From positions 1 through 13,598 of the forward strand of contig JAEUGJ010000036.1 of NCBI GenBank assembly GCA_016775335.1: 13,598 nucleotides of DNA, in the 5' to 3' direction. The stretch is from Mogibacterium sp. Lineage in GTDB: Bacteria; Bacillota; Clostridia; Peptostreptococcales; Anaerovoracaceae. How positions within the stretch are numbered: position 1 is the first letter of the stretch; the number at the start of each line of letters is the position of its first letter. Below are positions 6,190 through 13,503 of this stretch, in pieces. Both the position numbers and the translations under genes were made by a program. The notes beneath the pieces were generated by a model, which was not told the origin of the DNA, ran no database searches, and worked only from the letters and a program-made list of their open reading frames with translations.

Positions 6190-6891
6190 ATGAGCATCGG
6201 AGAGAATTATCTGGAAATTGTAGAACGCAAGAACAGAGCAGCTGTCCGGAGTGGAAGAAATCCGGAGGATGTCCTGCTCCTGGCAGTGACCAAACTGCAC
6301 ACCGTAGAAGAGATCAATCAGGCCATTTCGGCAGGGGCAACGGACGCCGGCGAGAACCGGGTTCAGGAGCTGCTGGAGAAGTACGACCGCACGGCAGCGC
6401 CGGTGCGCTGGCACCTGATCGGTCATCTGCAGACCAACAAAGTAAAGAATATTATCGATAAGGTTGTCCTGATCCACTCCGTGGATTCCCTGAAGCTGGC
6501 GAAGGAAATCAGCAAGAGAGCGATTGCCGCGGACAAAGTGATGGACATCCTCATTGAAATCAATATTGGGATGGAAGAATCCAAATCCGGCGTACCGGCG
6601 GAGGACGTGGAGTCTCTGATAAAAGAAATTGCCGCGGAATGCGAAGGCGTCCGAATTCGAGGCGTGATGTGCGTGCCGCCGATCGGAGAGACCCCGGAAG
6701 ATTCCAGACCTTATTTTAAAAAGACGAAGGCAATCTTTGATAACCTGAAGACCCTGGACCTTCCGCAGGAGCGATTCCTGCCGGATATCCTGTCCATGGG
6801 CATGTCCGGAGATTTCGAAGTGGCGGTGGAAGAAGGCGCCACGATTGTGCGGGTGGGAAGCTCCATCTTCGGAAAGAGAAATTATTGCTGA
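6190..6891 (+). CDS. yggS: YggS/PLPBP family pyridoxal 5'-phosphate homeostasis protein
   Basis: This 233-residue alanine-racemase-fold protein carries PLP on a lysine (K35, in LLAVTKLHT) and helps balance free PLP and amino-acid pools; no enzymatic activity is firmly known for the family. Other family signatures are GENRVQE (residues 54-60), WHLIGHLQTNKVK (74-86) and the C-terminal SMGMSGDFEVAVEEGATIVRVG block (about 202-223). It begins after AAGAGGAG (6174-6181), 14 bases after the previous stop. In Firmicutes (ylmE) it is typically found directly before sepF. Confidence 0.96.
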   Translation: MSIGENYLEIVERKNRAAVRSGRNPEDVLLLAVTKLHTVEEINQAISAGATDAGENRVQELLEKYDRTAAPVRWHLIGHLQTNKVKNIIDKVVLIHSVDSLKLAKEISKRAIAADKVMDILIEINIGMEESKSGVPAEDVESLIKEIAAECEGVRIRGVMCVPPIGETPEDSRPYFKKTKAIFDNLKTLDLPQERFLPDILSMGMSGDFEVAVEEGATIVRVGSSIFGKRNYC

Positions 6892-6939
6892 TTTTAAATG
6901 GTATCGACTGCATGAACGTGCGGAAATGGAGGAAGTGTA

Positions 6940-7509
6940 ATGGGCATTAAGGACTTTGTGAATGGCGTCCTGGGCATTGACGATGAATATGATGATGAAG
7001 TAATCACGGAAAAGGAAATCGAGGAAGAGAAGAAGAAAATCTCCGCCTCTTCCCGATCCGTAGACGGAATTAAGGTGGACAAGGTAGAACCGACGCCTGC
7101 CGGAAACAGCTATAAGATGGATAATTCCTACGAAAGCATCGCACCGAAGCTTTCCAGAGGACAGGTGAACAAGAACTATTCCATGAACGGCTCCGCGCCG
7201 TTCAAGATGCTAGTGGTAGAGCCGAAGTCCTTTGATGAATGCACCAAGCTGGTGGACAATCTGAAATCCAGAAAACCGGTTATCATCAACCTGGAGCGGG
7301 TGGAGACGGATCTGGCAAAGAAGATGTTCGACTTTATGAGCGGCGCAACCTACGCCCTGAGCGGAAACGTTCAGCGTGTAACCGCAAATATTTTTATCTT
7401 CGCACCGGCCAATGTAGACATCGCAGCGAAGATGAACAATCGGGAAACCGCGGCGCAGCCGGCCTCCGGAAACTATCCGTCCCAAGAGACCAAGAGTCCG
7501 TGGAGGTAG
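6940..7509 (+). CDS. sepF: cell division protein SepF
   Basis: SepF is a cytosolic membrane-anchored protein that polymerises into rings, bundles FtsZ and links the Z-ring to the membrane. The 189-residue product has the amphipathic membrane-binding N-terminus (MGIKDFVNGVLGI), an acidic variable linker (about 14-85) and the SepF core (about 87-160; SGNVQRVTANIFIFAP near 141-156). It is longer than the B. subtilis protein because of the linker and a polar tail (165-189). The ribosome binding site GGAGGAA precedes the ATG. It lies just before ylmG and divIVA, as in most Firmicutes. Confidence 0.97.
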   Translation: MGIKDFVNGVLGIDDEYDDEVITEKEIEEEKKKISASSRSVDGIKVDKVEPTPAGNSYKMDNSYESIAPKLSRGQVNKNYSMNGSAPFKMLVVEPKSFDECTKLVDNLKSRKPVIINLERVETDLAKKMFDFMSGATYALSGNVQRVTANIFIFAPANVDIAAKMNNRETAAQPASGNYPSQETKSPWR

Positions 7510-7512
7510 TGC

Positions 7513-7797
7513 ATGGGTTTGGTACTGATTCGAGCAATCCATTGGTTTGCCGAAATATTGATTATGATGCTGTTCATACAGTGCATCCTCAGCTGGTTCG
7601 TGCAGTCGCCGGCATCCCCGCTGTTCAATGCGTACCGGATACTGACGCAGCTGACGGATCCTTTTGTGGCACCGTTTCGAAAGCTGTTGTCCAACGTCAA
7701 CACGGGAATGTTCGACTTCTCCGTGCTGCTGGCATTCTTTGCCATTGAGTTCGCGGAACGGATTTTGACGCTGCTGATCAGTAACTTATTGCTGTAG
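7513..7797 (+). CDS. ylmG: YggT/YlmG family membrane protein
   Basis: This 94-residue protein has two hydrophobic segments (about residues 8-30 and 66-93) flanking the family signature LTQLTDPFVAPFRKLLS (44-60). The family is conserved beside sepF and divIVA and is linked to division or nucleoid organisation, but its biochemical role is not established. The start is 3 bases after sepF and uses GGAGGT within the sepF end as ribosome binding site. Confidence 0.95.
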   Translation: MGLVLIRAIHWFAEILIMMLFIQCILSWFVQSPASPLFNAYRILTQLTDPFVAPFRKLLSNVNTGMFDFSVLLAFFAIEFAERILTLLISNLLL

Positions 7798-7825
7798 CTA
7801 TATAGAAAGGGAAGGTAGTATCATT

Positions 7826-8518
7826 ATGATTATGCCAATTGATATCGATAAGAAAGAGTTTACCAGAGATAAGAAGGGATATAACTCCAGAGAGGTAGAT
7901 GAATTCCTGGACCTGATTATCGTGGATTATGAGAAATGCCTCAACGACAACAGAAGCATGGCGCACAAGATTAAGTTCTTGGAAAAGCAGTTGGAAGAGG
8001 CTCAGAAGTCCGACAATGCGATGCTGGACACGCTGGAAACCGCAAAGCGCCTGATGGCAGATATTTCCGCCAGTGCAGAGCGGAGAGCGGAGCTGATGAT
8101 TCGCGACGCAGAGCTGGAAGCGGAGACCATGGTTCTGGATGCCAAGGCAACCGTTCGCAAGCTGAACGATGAGCATGTTCTGCTGAAGAATAAGGTGGAG
8201 AGACTGAGAACCAATTACAGAAGAATGCTGGAAAACGAGCTGAACGATCTGGATGCGGACGAGTACGGTCTGAACCCGGATCTGGACCGCAGCGATATCG
8301 CGGATATCGACAAAGCATTCTCCAATGCACCGGATCCGGAAGCAACCCAGGAGACGCTGGTGGTTTCTCAGAAGCAGAAGAAGGAAAAGGAAGTTCCGGC
8401 AGTGAAGTCCGTTCCGGTGACGGATCCGGCTCACGCAACGGTGGCAGACCTTTCCGACAGCCTGAAGAAAATTGCAGAAGATAAGACTCAGCAGGAAGGA
8501 ACCATTATTCTGAAATAA
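7826..8518 (+). CDS. divIVA: DivIVA-domain cell-pole/septum protein
   Basis: DivIVA recognises negatively curved membrane at septa and poles and recruits division or wall-synthesis partners. The N-terminal DivIVA segment is clear (IDIDKKEFTRDKKGYNSREV, residues 5-24), followed by long coiled-coil stretches (about 28-62 and 70-145). A charged, proline-containing tail (about 165-205) and a short C-terminal helix complete the 230 residues. Two in-frame ATGs exist (7826 and 7832); the first has better spacing (10 bases) from GGGAAGG (7809-7815). The TAA stop shares its last base with the lspA ATG. Confidence 0.96.
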   Translation: MIMPIDIDKKEFTRDKKGYNSREVDEFLDLIIVDYEKCLNDNRSMAHKIKFLEKQLEEAQKSDNAMLDTLETAKRLMADISASAERRAELMIRDAELEAETMVLDAKATVRKLNDEHVLLKNKVERLRTNYRRMLENELNDLDADEYGLNPDLDRSDIADIDKAFSNAPDPEATQETLVVSQKQKKEKEVPAVKSVPVTDPAHATVADLSDSLKKIAEDKTQQEGTIILK

Positions 8519-8973
8519 TGATGATTGGAACGATTATTATTCTGGTCCTGGCACTGGATCAGATTACGAAATTCCTGATACGGGCGAATTTTATTGTAGG
8601 TGAGACGCTCCCGATGATTCCGGACATACTTCATTTGACGTATGTCCGGAATACGGGGGCGGCTTTTAGTATGTTTCGGAATATGCCGGTGGTGACCGTC
8701 GGCTTTCCGATCCTGATGGTCATCCTGTGCCTGGCAGCGGCCGTCTATTTTTATCGCCGGAAGGAACGAATTCCGGCCGCTCTGTGCGCCCTGATTGCCG
8801 CCGGGGGCATGGGAAACCTGATCGACCGGCTGATGCTGGGATACGTGACGGATATGATTGATTTTAGGGTATTTCCGGTTTTCAACGTGGCGGACATTGC
8901 CGTGACGGTGGGCTGCGTCCTGCTGGCACTGTGGATTCTCAAGACGGAGGACCGGGGAAAGGGGGAACAGTAA
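8518..8973 (+). CDS. lspA: lipoprotein signal peptidase (signal peptidase II)
   Basis: This aspartic protease in the cytoplasmic membrane cleaves prolipoprotein signal peptides after lipid attachment. The 151-residue protein has four hydrophobic segments. It shows DQITK (14-18), RNTGAAFSMF (44-53), GGMGNLIDRLMLGYVTD (96-112) and FNVADIAV (122-129). D112 and D126 match the catalytic aspartates, and N100, R104 and N123 sit at the expected spacing. The ATG overlaps the divIVA stop (TAATG), and a second ATG follows directly, so the start is uncertain by one residue. It is followed by rluD through another TAATG overlap, an arrangement common in Firmicutes. Confidence 0.97.
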   Translation: MMIGTIIILVLALDQITKFLIRANFIVGETLPMIPDILHLTYVRNTGAAFSMFRNMPVVTVGFPILMVILCLAAAVYFYRRKERIPAALCALIAAGGMGNLIDRLMLGYVTDMIDFRVFPVFNVADIAVTVGCVLLALWILKTEDRGKGEQ

Positions 8974-9899
8974 TGGAGCGTGAAATTCTCTGCGTGGTGA
9001 CACCGGAAAAAGCGGGAAAGCGGCTGGATGCCTACCTGGCTTCGGAGGTGGCAGACCTTTCCCGAAACTATGCGGAAAACCTGATTGGCGAGGAACGGGT
9101 TCACGTAAACGACGGCATCGAGGCCAAGAAGTACAAGGTCCGAGAAGGGGACCGAATTCGGATTGATATGCCGGCCCCTCGTCCCATCGATGTGGAGCCT
9201 CAGAACATTCCCCTGGATATTCTGTACGAAGATGAGGATGTCATCGTGGTGAACAAACCCCGGGGCATGGTGGTGCACCCCAGTGCCGGCAATTGGGACG
9301 GCACCCTGGTAAATGCGATTATGTACCACTGCGGGGACTCCCTGTCCTCCATCAACGGCGCCATCCGTCCCGGCATCGTGCATCGAATCGACAAGGACAC
9401 CAGCGGCCTTCTCATGATTGCGAAGAACAATAAGGCCCACGAGTCCCTGGCGGAGCAGCTCCGGGTGCACAGCGTGACCCGGGAATACCGGGCGCTGGTC
9501 TACGACAACATCCGGGAAGACGAGCTGACCATCGACATTCCCATCGGCCGCGATGAGCGGAACCGCCTGCGGCGTGCCGTGAACGGCAGCAATCCGAAGG
9601 AGGCCGTAACCCATGTGAAGGTATTGGAGCGCTACGGCAAATACACCCTGATCGCCGCCCGGCTGGAAACGGGCCGGACCCATCAGATTCGCGTGCACCT
9701 CTCCCACATCAAGCATCCGCTGGTGGGGGACACCACTTACGGACCGAAGAAGCAGATCTACGGGCTGGACGGCCAGCTTCTCCACGCCAAAACCCTGGGC
9801 TTTATCCATCCGTCTACCGGCGAATACATGGAATTCGACAGCCCCTTGCCGGATTATTTCAAAGATATATTGGAACGAATTGAAAGGAGCAGACCATGA
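8973..9899 (+). CDS. rluD: RluA/RluD-family pseudouridine synthase
   Basis: It isomerises uridine to pseudouridine in RNA, most likely 23S rRNA helix 69 if it is the RluD ortholog. The 308-residue protein has an N-terminal S4 RNA-binding domain (about 15-66) and the RluA catalytic domain with signature RPGIVHRIDKDTSGLL (132-147). D140 is the expected catalytic aspartate, and GRTHQIRVHLSHIKHPLVGD is the conserved C-terminal block. An open frame continues upstream to 8931, but the ATG at 8973 matches the family N-terminus, follows GGGGGAA and overlaps the lspA stop. The exact substrate (RluD, or the broader Firmicutes YlyB group) cannot be told from sequence alone. Confidence 0.95.
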   Translation: MEREILCVVTPEKAGKRLDAYLASEVADLSRNYAENLIGEERVHVNDGIEAKKYKVREGDRIRIDMPAPRPIDVEPQNIPLDILYEDEDVIVVNKPRGMVVHPSAGNWDGTLVNAIMYHCGDSLSSINGAIRPGIVHRIDKDTSGLLMIAKNNKAHESLAEQLRVHSVTREYRALVYDNIREDELTIDIPIGRDERNRLRRAVNGSNPKEAVTHVKVLERYGKYTLIAARLETGRTHQIRVHLSHIKHPLVGDTTYGPKKQIYGLDGQLLHAKTLGFIHPSTGEYMEFDSPLPDYFKDILERIERSRP

Positions 9900-10552
9900 G
9901 CAAAGTCACATCCAAACCCGGAACCATGCTCTATCCGGTCCCTACCGTGATGGTGAGCTGCAGTGACGGGGAAAAAGACAATATCATCACTATCGGCTGG
10001 TCCGGCATCGTGAACAGCGAGCCGCCGATGACCTATGTGTCCGTGCGAAAATCCCGTTTTTCCCATCATCTGATACAGGCAAAAAAAGAATTCGTCATCA
10101 ACCTGGTGAACGAGGATCTGGTGAAGGCGGCGGATTTCTGCGGCGTCCGTTCCGGTGAAAACCTGGATAAGTGGAAAGAGATGAATCTGCACCGGGAAAA
10201 AGCATCCATCGTGGACGTTCCGATGATTGCAGAATCCCCGGTGAGCCTGGAATGCGTGGTGAAAGCGGTTTCGGAGCTGGGATCTCACGATATGTTCCTG
10301 GCGGAAATCGTGGCTGTTCATGTGGATGAGAAATACGTGGGCGAGAACGGCGCCTTCGAGTTCGAGCGCATGAAGCTCACCGCCTACAACCACGGCAAGT
10401 ATTATGCCCTCAAGAAGGAACCCTTGGGCTTCTTCGGCTTCTCGGTGATGAAGCCGAAAACCGCAAAACGGAAGCGCAGGGAAGAGGCCGGAAAGCGGAG
10501 ACAGGAATTCCGGAAGCGCACCAAAGCGAAGGGAAAGCCAAGGAAGAAATAA
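9896..10552 (+). CDS. flavin reductase-like FMN-binding protein with basic C-terminal tail
   Basis: This 218-residue protein has a flavin_reductase-like domain (about residues 8-165; PTVMVSCSDGEKDNIITIGW at 16-35 and the SEPPMTYVSVRKSRFSHHLI strand-helix segment from 41). The family binds FMN and reduces flavin or stays an electron carrier; the substrate is unknown. The C-terminus is unusual: 19 of the last 33 residues (186-218) are lysine or arginine, suggesting contact with nucleic acid, ribosome or acidic membrane. The ATG overlaps the rluD stop (ATGA), so the two are coupled, and GAAAGGAG is the ribosome binding site. It is the last gene before a strong terminator. Confidence 0.88.
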   Translation: MSKVTSKPGTMLYPVPTVMVSCSDGEKDNIITIGWSGIVNSEPPMTYVSVRKSRFSHHLIQAKKEFVINLVNEDLVKAADFCGVRSGENLDKWKEMNLHREKASIVDVPMIAESPVSLECVVKAVSELGSHDMFLAEIVAVHVDEKYVGENGAFEFERMKLTAYNHGKYYALKKEPLGFFGFSVMKPKTAKRKRREEAGKRRQEFRKRTKAKGKPRKK

Positions 10553-10596
10553 AGTGATGCACGGAGGGCGGAGAGAGACCTCCGTGCATCACTTTT
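10551..10596. terminator. strong, probably bidirectional intrinsic terminator
   Basis: A perfect 17-bp stem (10551-10567 with 10579-10595) surrounds an 11-base loop. On the plus strand it ends in TTTT, and on the minus strand in TTTATTTCTT. The left arm starts within the stop codon of the flavin reductase-like gene. It closes the plus-strand cell-division block and can also end the convergent XRE gene, whose stop lies at 10619-10621. Confidence 0.85.
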
Positions 10597-10624
10597 CATC
10601 GTTTACCGTTTTCATCATTTACCG
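10593..10624. repeat. 16-bp tandem duplication
   Basis: TTTTCATCGTTTACCG (10593-10608) is followed directly by TTTTCATCATTTACCG (10609-10624), differing at one base. The second copy contains the stop codon of the minus-strand XRE gene, and the first begins in the terminator T-run. It is probably a small slippage duplication at the convergent gene boundary. Confidence 0.7.
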
Positions 10625-11353
10625 TATAATAAGCGAATTATTGTGTTTTAATCCGTAAATCGTTTCCTTATCTGAAATCATCAAGCGGAAAGCCAGTTCG
10701 TCCGTTAGTTCCAAGGGAACGGTGGAGAAAAGTACTTTCGTTGCACAGGGATTCCGAATGCTTTCCGATAAACCGGTATACAGTCCGGTGGTTGTACGTG
10801 TGTTGTTAAACGGAACCTTGGCGCAGATATAGTCAAAACTGCCGGGGTGAAATGCATTCTCCAAAAGAAAGTAAACAACAAAGTCATGGTAGCGGACTTT
10901 TCCGTGATACACATATAAACAATTTCGATAATTCACTTCCGGAGATGTACATTCGTTATAAAAAGTCACCTCATCATCCAGCCCATTCTCATTTCGATTA
11001 ATTTCGATAACATTAACAGAAATACCTTTCGCATGACTTTTATTGTTCGGCTCCAGGTAATAGTACATATAGAATACATCCGTTTGTTGAAAGAAGTTCT
11101 TCTTATTGTCCGGAGGAAGCACATCCCTTGTGATAGTTGGAGTAGCAAAAGGCAGAAGCTGCTCCAACGTTACTCCGAGAATATGTGCAATTTTCTCCAA
11201 CGTTTGAATATCTACAGAGATAGATCCGTTTTCGTATTTTGAAATTGTAGAGATGCTTTTATTCAAAAGAAGTGAGAATTCTTTCAGCGAAATACCTCGC
11301 AGCTTTCGAAAATACCGGATTTGATTGCCAACATGAATACAGATATTACTCAT
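10619..11353 (-). CDS. XRE-family transcriptional regulator with unrecognised C-terminal domain
   Basis: This 244-residue protein begins with a clear Cro/C1-type helix-turn-helix (about residues 8-64; LRGISLKEFSLLLNKSISTI, then YENGSISVDIQTLEKIAHIL). The rest (about 85-244) is an alpha/beta region with many aromatics that I cannot assign to a family; it may be a ligand- or partner-sensing domain. AAGGAAAG precedes the ATG on the minus strand. It is divergent to the cyclophilin-like and transporter genes, the classic layout for a local regulator of the neighbouring unit. It is A+T rich (21 of 60 G/C at 11041-11100, against 42 of 60 at 9541-9600 in rluD), which hints at a different origin. The DNA-binding role is well supported; the target is inferred. 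Confidence 0.85.
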   Translation of the reverse strand: MSNICIHVGNQIRYFRKLRGISLKEFSLLLNKSISTISKYENGSISVDIQTLEKIAHILGVTLEQLLPFATPTITRDVLPPDNKKNFFQQTDVFYMYYYLEPNNKSHAKGISVNVIEINRNENGLDDEVTFYNECTSPEVNYRNCLYVYHGKVRYHDFVVYFLLENAFHPGSFDYICAKVPFNNTRTTTGLYTGLSESIRNPCATKVLFSTVPLELTDELAFRLMISDKETIYGLKHNNSLIIR

Positions 11354-11397
11354 TTTCTCTTTCCTTAAGATTGTTTTTTTTGAATACCACTACATAA

Positions 11398-11426
11398 ATG
11401 ATAATCTAATATGCCTTTAAAGTAAA
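11398..11426 (-). promoter_or_regulatory. promoter of the XRE regulator
   Basis: Read on the minus strand, TTTACT (11426-11421) and TATCAT (11403-11398) are separated by 17 bp. The expected start is near 11391, giving a leader of about 38 bases with the AAGGAAAG ribosome binding site. Confidence 0.5.
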
Positions 11427-11453
11427 CCAAACAAAGCATTTTTCCAGAATATT

Positions 11454-11469
11454 TTCGTTAAATTACGAA
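11454..11469. promoter_or_regulatory. TTCGT-N6-ACGAA inverted repeat, candidate operator
   Basis: TTCGT (11454-11458) and ACGAA (11465-11469) form a perfect 5-bp inverted repeat with a 6-bp A+T-rich centre. Flanking AATATT and TATT extend the symmetry imperfectly. It lies in the divergent intergenic region about 28 bp upstream of the regulator's -35 box and about 120 bp upstream of the other gene's -35 box. Size and symmetry suit an XRE dimer, but binding is inferred. Confidence 0.4.
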
Positions 11470-11590
11470 TATTTGTTGAATGGACTGGAAATAATACAAA
11501 AGGATGTAAAAGTATTCATAACGTTGTAGCCAGAAGAAAATAATGTGAAGAACGTGTGAATTAATTTCTTTTGAGTACAAAGTGGGAGAT

Positions 11591-11619
11591 TTGAAAATCG
11601 TAGAGAGTAGAGATATAGT
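11591..11619 (+). promoter_or_regulatory. promoter of the cyclophilin-like/transporter unit
   Basis: TTGAAA (11591-11596) and TATAGT (11614-11619) are separated by 17 bp, each one mismatch from consensus. The expected start is near 11626, giving a leader of about 58 bases that ends in the strong ribosome binding site AAGGAGG (11671-11677). The rest of the intergenic region, 11427-11590, holds only the inverted repeat at 11454 and no other gene. Confidence 0.6.
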
Positions 11620-11683
11620 AGCATCAACGAAATTATTAGAACTTTGGTTTAATCAGTAAGAGATTGAAGTAAGGAGGAACAAA

Positions 11684-12259
11684 ATGCAGAATCCAATTGC
11701 AACAATCACTTTGAACAACGGAAGCAAGATTGTTCTCGAGTTGAGACCGGACTATGCGTACAACGAAGTTTGCAGTTTTATCAGTGTCGCACAGAAAGGG
11801 TACTACAACAACTTTGCCATTCAGAGAATTGTTCCCGGATCCTGGATCGATGCAAGCTACAATGCATTTTTCCGAAAGGAATGCCAGTACTTTCTTCCGA
11901 ATCGAATTGAAGAAGAAAGTAAAGGGGAAATCAAAATTCCGGAGTTTGGAGATGTATGTCTCGGATACTTTTCGGACACGGAAATCGCCGGGGCGGAATT
12001 CTTTTTCCCGCTTCAGCGGGTGGAAGCATTGAAGGGAAAATGTCCTGTTTTTGCACAGGTAATTCAAGGCGCGGAAGAGCTGCATCGAATTGAAAAAGTG
12101 GAAACGTATCCGAATCCGTATGAGCCGGTGGAAATCAATGTTCCGAGAAATCCGGAGATTATGGTTACAGTGGAAGTGGAAACATTCGGCGTGGATTATC
12201 CGGAACCGGAGAAAATCATTCCGGAGAAAATGCCGGAGAACTGGCCGACGTTCGCGTAG
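11684..12259 (+). CDS. cyclophilin-fold protein with degenerate active site
   Basis: This 191-residue cytosolic protein (no signal peptide or membrane segment) follows the cyclophilin peptidyl-prolyl isomerase plan: ATITLNNGSKIVLEL (6-20), a helix with FISVAQKGYYNN (32-43), FAIQRIVPGSWIDAS (44-58), GAEFFFPL (103-110) and KCPVFAQVIQGAEELHRIEKV (119-139). Aligned by eye to human CypA, R48 keeps the catalytic arginine (R55), but H54 is Q, F60 is S, M61 is W, Q63 is D, Q111 is E, W121 is A and H126 is C. Isomerase activity is therefore doubtful, and a binding or chaperone role is possible. A C-terminal proline- and glutamate-rich extension (about 171-191) is unlike classical cyclophilins. It is the first gene of a two-gene unit with the transporter 33 bases downstream. 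Confidence 0.8.
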   Translation: MQNPIATITLNNGSKIVLELRPDYAYNEVCSFISVAQKGYYNNFAIQRIVPGSWIDASYNAFFRKECQYFLPNRIEEESKGEIKIPEFGDVCLGYFSDTEIAGAEFFFPLQRVEALKGKCPVFAQVIQGAEELHRIEKVETYPNPYEPVEINVPRNPEIMVTVEVETFGVDYPEPEKIIPEKMPENWPTFA

Positions 12260-12292
12260 AAAAATCGATTTTGACATTAATGGAGGTGTGTT

Positions 12293-13468
12293 ATGTCTGA
12301 TATTTTGGCTTTTACAATATTCGTACTTATTTTTACAATAGGTGAATATGTTGCCGTTAAAACAAAAGCAAATGTTGATGTGGTGCTGTTCGTAGCAGTT
12401 GTTCTTCTGGTTGGTTTCTGGGTGGGACTTCCGAAAACCATCTATGAAGCATCCGGAATTTTGCCGATGGCCGGAATCATTATTACTCTGCTGATCGTTG
12501 GAATGGGTAATATGATTGACTTCGCAGAGCTGAAAAGACAGTGGAAGACCGTATGCATTTCGATTATCGCACTTACAACAGCATGTTTCGCGCTGGTATT
12601 TGTAGGACAGTTTGTAATCGGAAGAGACTATGCTCTTGCCGGAACACCGGTATTCAGCGGTGGTACAGCGGCAACGGTTGCGATGAAAACCATCCTTGGT
12701 GATAAAGGAAAAGAATATCTTTCCGTATATATCACGCTGTTGTTGGGATTGCAGAGCTTGGTGGGAATTCCGGTTTCGTCTCAGTTCTTGAAGAGAGCGG
12801 GAAAGGCTTTCAAGAATAACAAAGCGGAATTTGAATTATACCGGCATGCGGTAACGGGAGAGTTGACTTCCGATAAAAAGAAATTGATTCATTTCCCGGA
12901 ATCTTTAAACAGACCGTCGTTCCATCTGATGAAGCTGGGTGTTGTTGGCGTAGTAAGTTACTATTTCTCTGCCATTCTTCTGAAATTTACGGGAGTAAAT
13001 ATTAGCTACATTATCGTTGCGTTGATCATGGGTACGATTTTTACGGAAATCGGATTCCTCGACAAAGATACTCTGGGAAAAACGGATGCCAGCGGATTTA
13101 TCCTGTTCGGCTGCGTAATCATTCTCTTCTCTGATTTTGCAACCTGCTCGCCTTCCGATGTAATCGCATTGCTTAAGCCGATGGCATTTATTCTGTTGGT
13201 GGGAACCTTCTTCGGATGCATTACCGGCGCGATTTGCGGAAAAATCTTTAAAGTTGAGAAGAATTTGGCCATTGTAATGTGCCTGACCTGTATGTATGGA
13301 TTCCCTGCAACAATGTACCTTTCAAAGGAGGTCGCAGAGGTAACCGCAGAAAACGAGGAAGAGCGTCAGATTATCGAGAACTACCTGCTGCCTAAGATGA
13401 ACATCGCCGGCTTTGTAACCGGAAGCTTTGCAACCGTTCTTGCCGGAATCTTCGGAGGAATGCTCTAG
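12293..13468 (+). CDS. multi-pass membrane transporter, GltS/ion-symporter-like, substrate unknown
   Basis: This 391-residue protein has about ten hydrophobic segments (for example 4-22, 29-47, 57-73, 88-110, 144-162, 214-231, 237-252, 267-283, 296-316, 325-343, 370-390). A polar cytosolic-looking loop near 165-210 splits it into halves, as in inverted-repeat secondary transporters. Glycine-rich breaks in each half, FSGGTAATVAMKTILGDKG (121-139) and MYGFPATMYLSKEVAEV (334-350), resemble the paired re-entrant substrate and ion sites of glutamate/sodium-type symporters. I recognise the general class but not the family. GGAGGTG (12282-12288) is the ribosome binding site. The gene follows the cyclophilin-like gene directly and ends before an intrinsic terminator. 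Confidence 0.75.
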   Translation: MSDILAFTIFVLIFTIGEYVAVKTKANVDVVLFVAVVLLVGFWVGLPKTIYEASGILPMAGIIITLLIVGMGNMIDFAELKRQWKTVCISIIALTTACFALVFVGQFVIGRDYALAGTPVFSGGTAATVAMKTILGDKGKEYLSVYITLLLGLQSLVGIPVSSQFLKRAGKAFKNNKAEFELYRHAVTGELTSDKKKLIHFPESLNRPSFHLMKLGVVGVVSYYFSAILLKFTGVNISYIIVALIMGTIFTEIGFLDKDTLGKTDASGFILFGCVIILFSDFATCSPSDVIALLKPMAFILLVGTFFGCITGAICGKIFKVEKNLAIVMCLTCMYGFPATMYLSKEVAEVTAENEEERQIIENYLLPKMNIAGFVTGSFATVLAGIFGGML

Positions 13469-13503
13469 AAAGAACTTCTTGTCCGACAGAAATAACGGAA
13501 AAC

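Noticed and set aside
7765..7793. Separate promoter for divIVA (TTGACG near the end of ylmG)
   Set aside because: No acceptable -10 box lies at the right spacing, and the tight packing of the genes suggests read-through.
8931..8972. Upstream extension of the pseudouridine synthase
   Set aside because: The extra residues overlap lspA and have no ribosome binding site of their own; the ATG at 8973 fits the family start and the TAATG overlap.
12261..12276. AAAATCGATTTT palindrome followed by TTGACA before the transporter gene
   Set aside because: The palindrome is short and A+T rich, and no -10 box lies 16-18 bases after the TTGACA, so an internal promoter is not supported.
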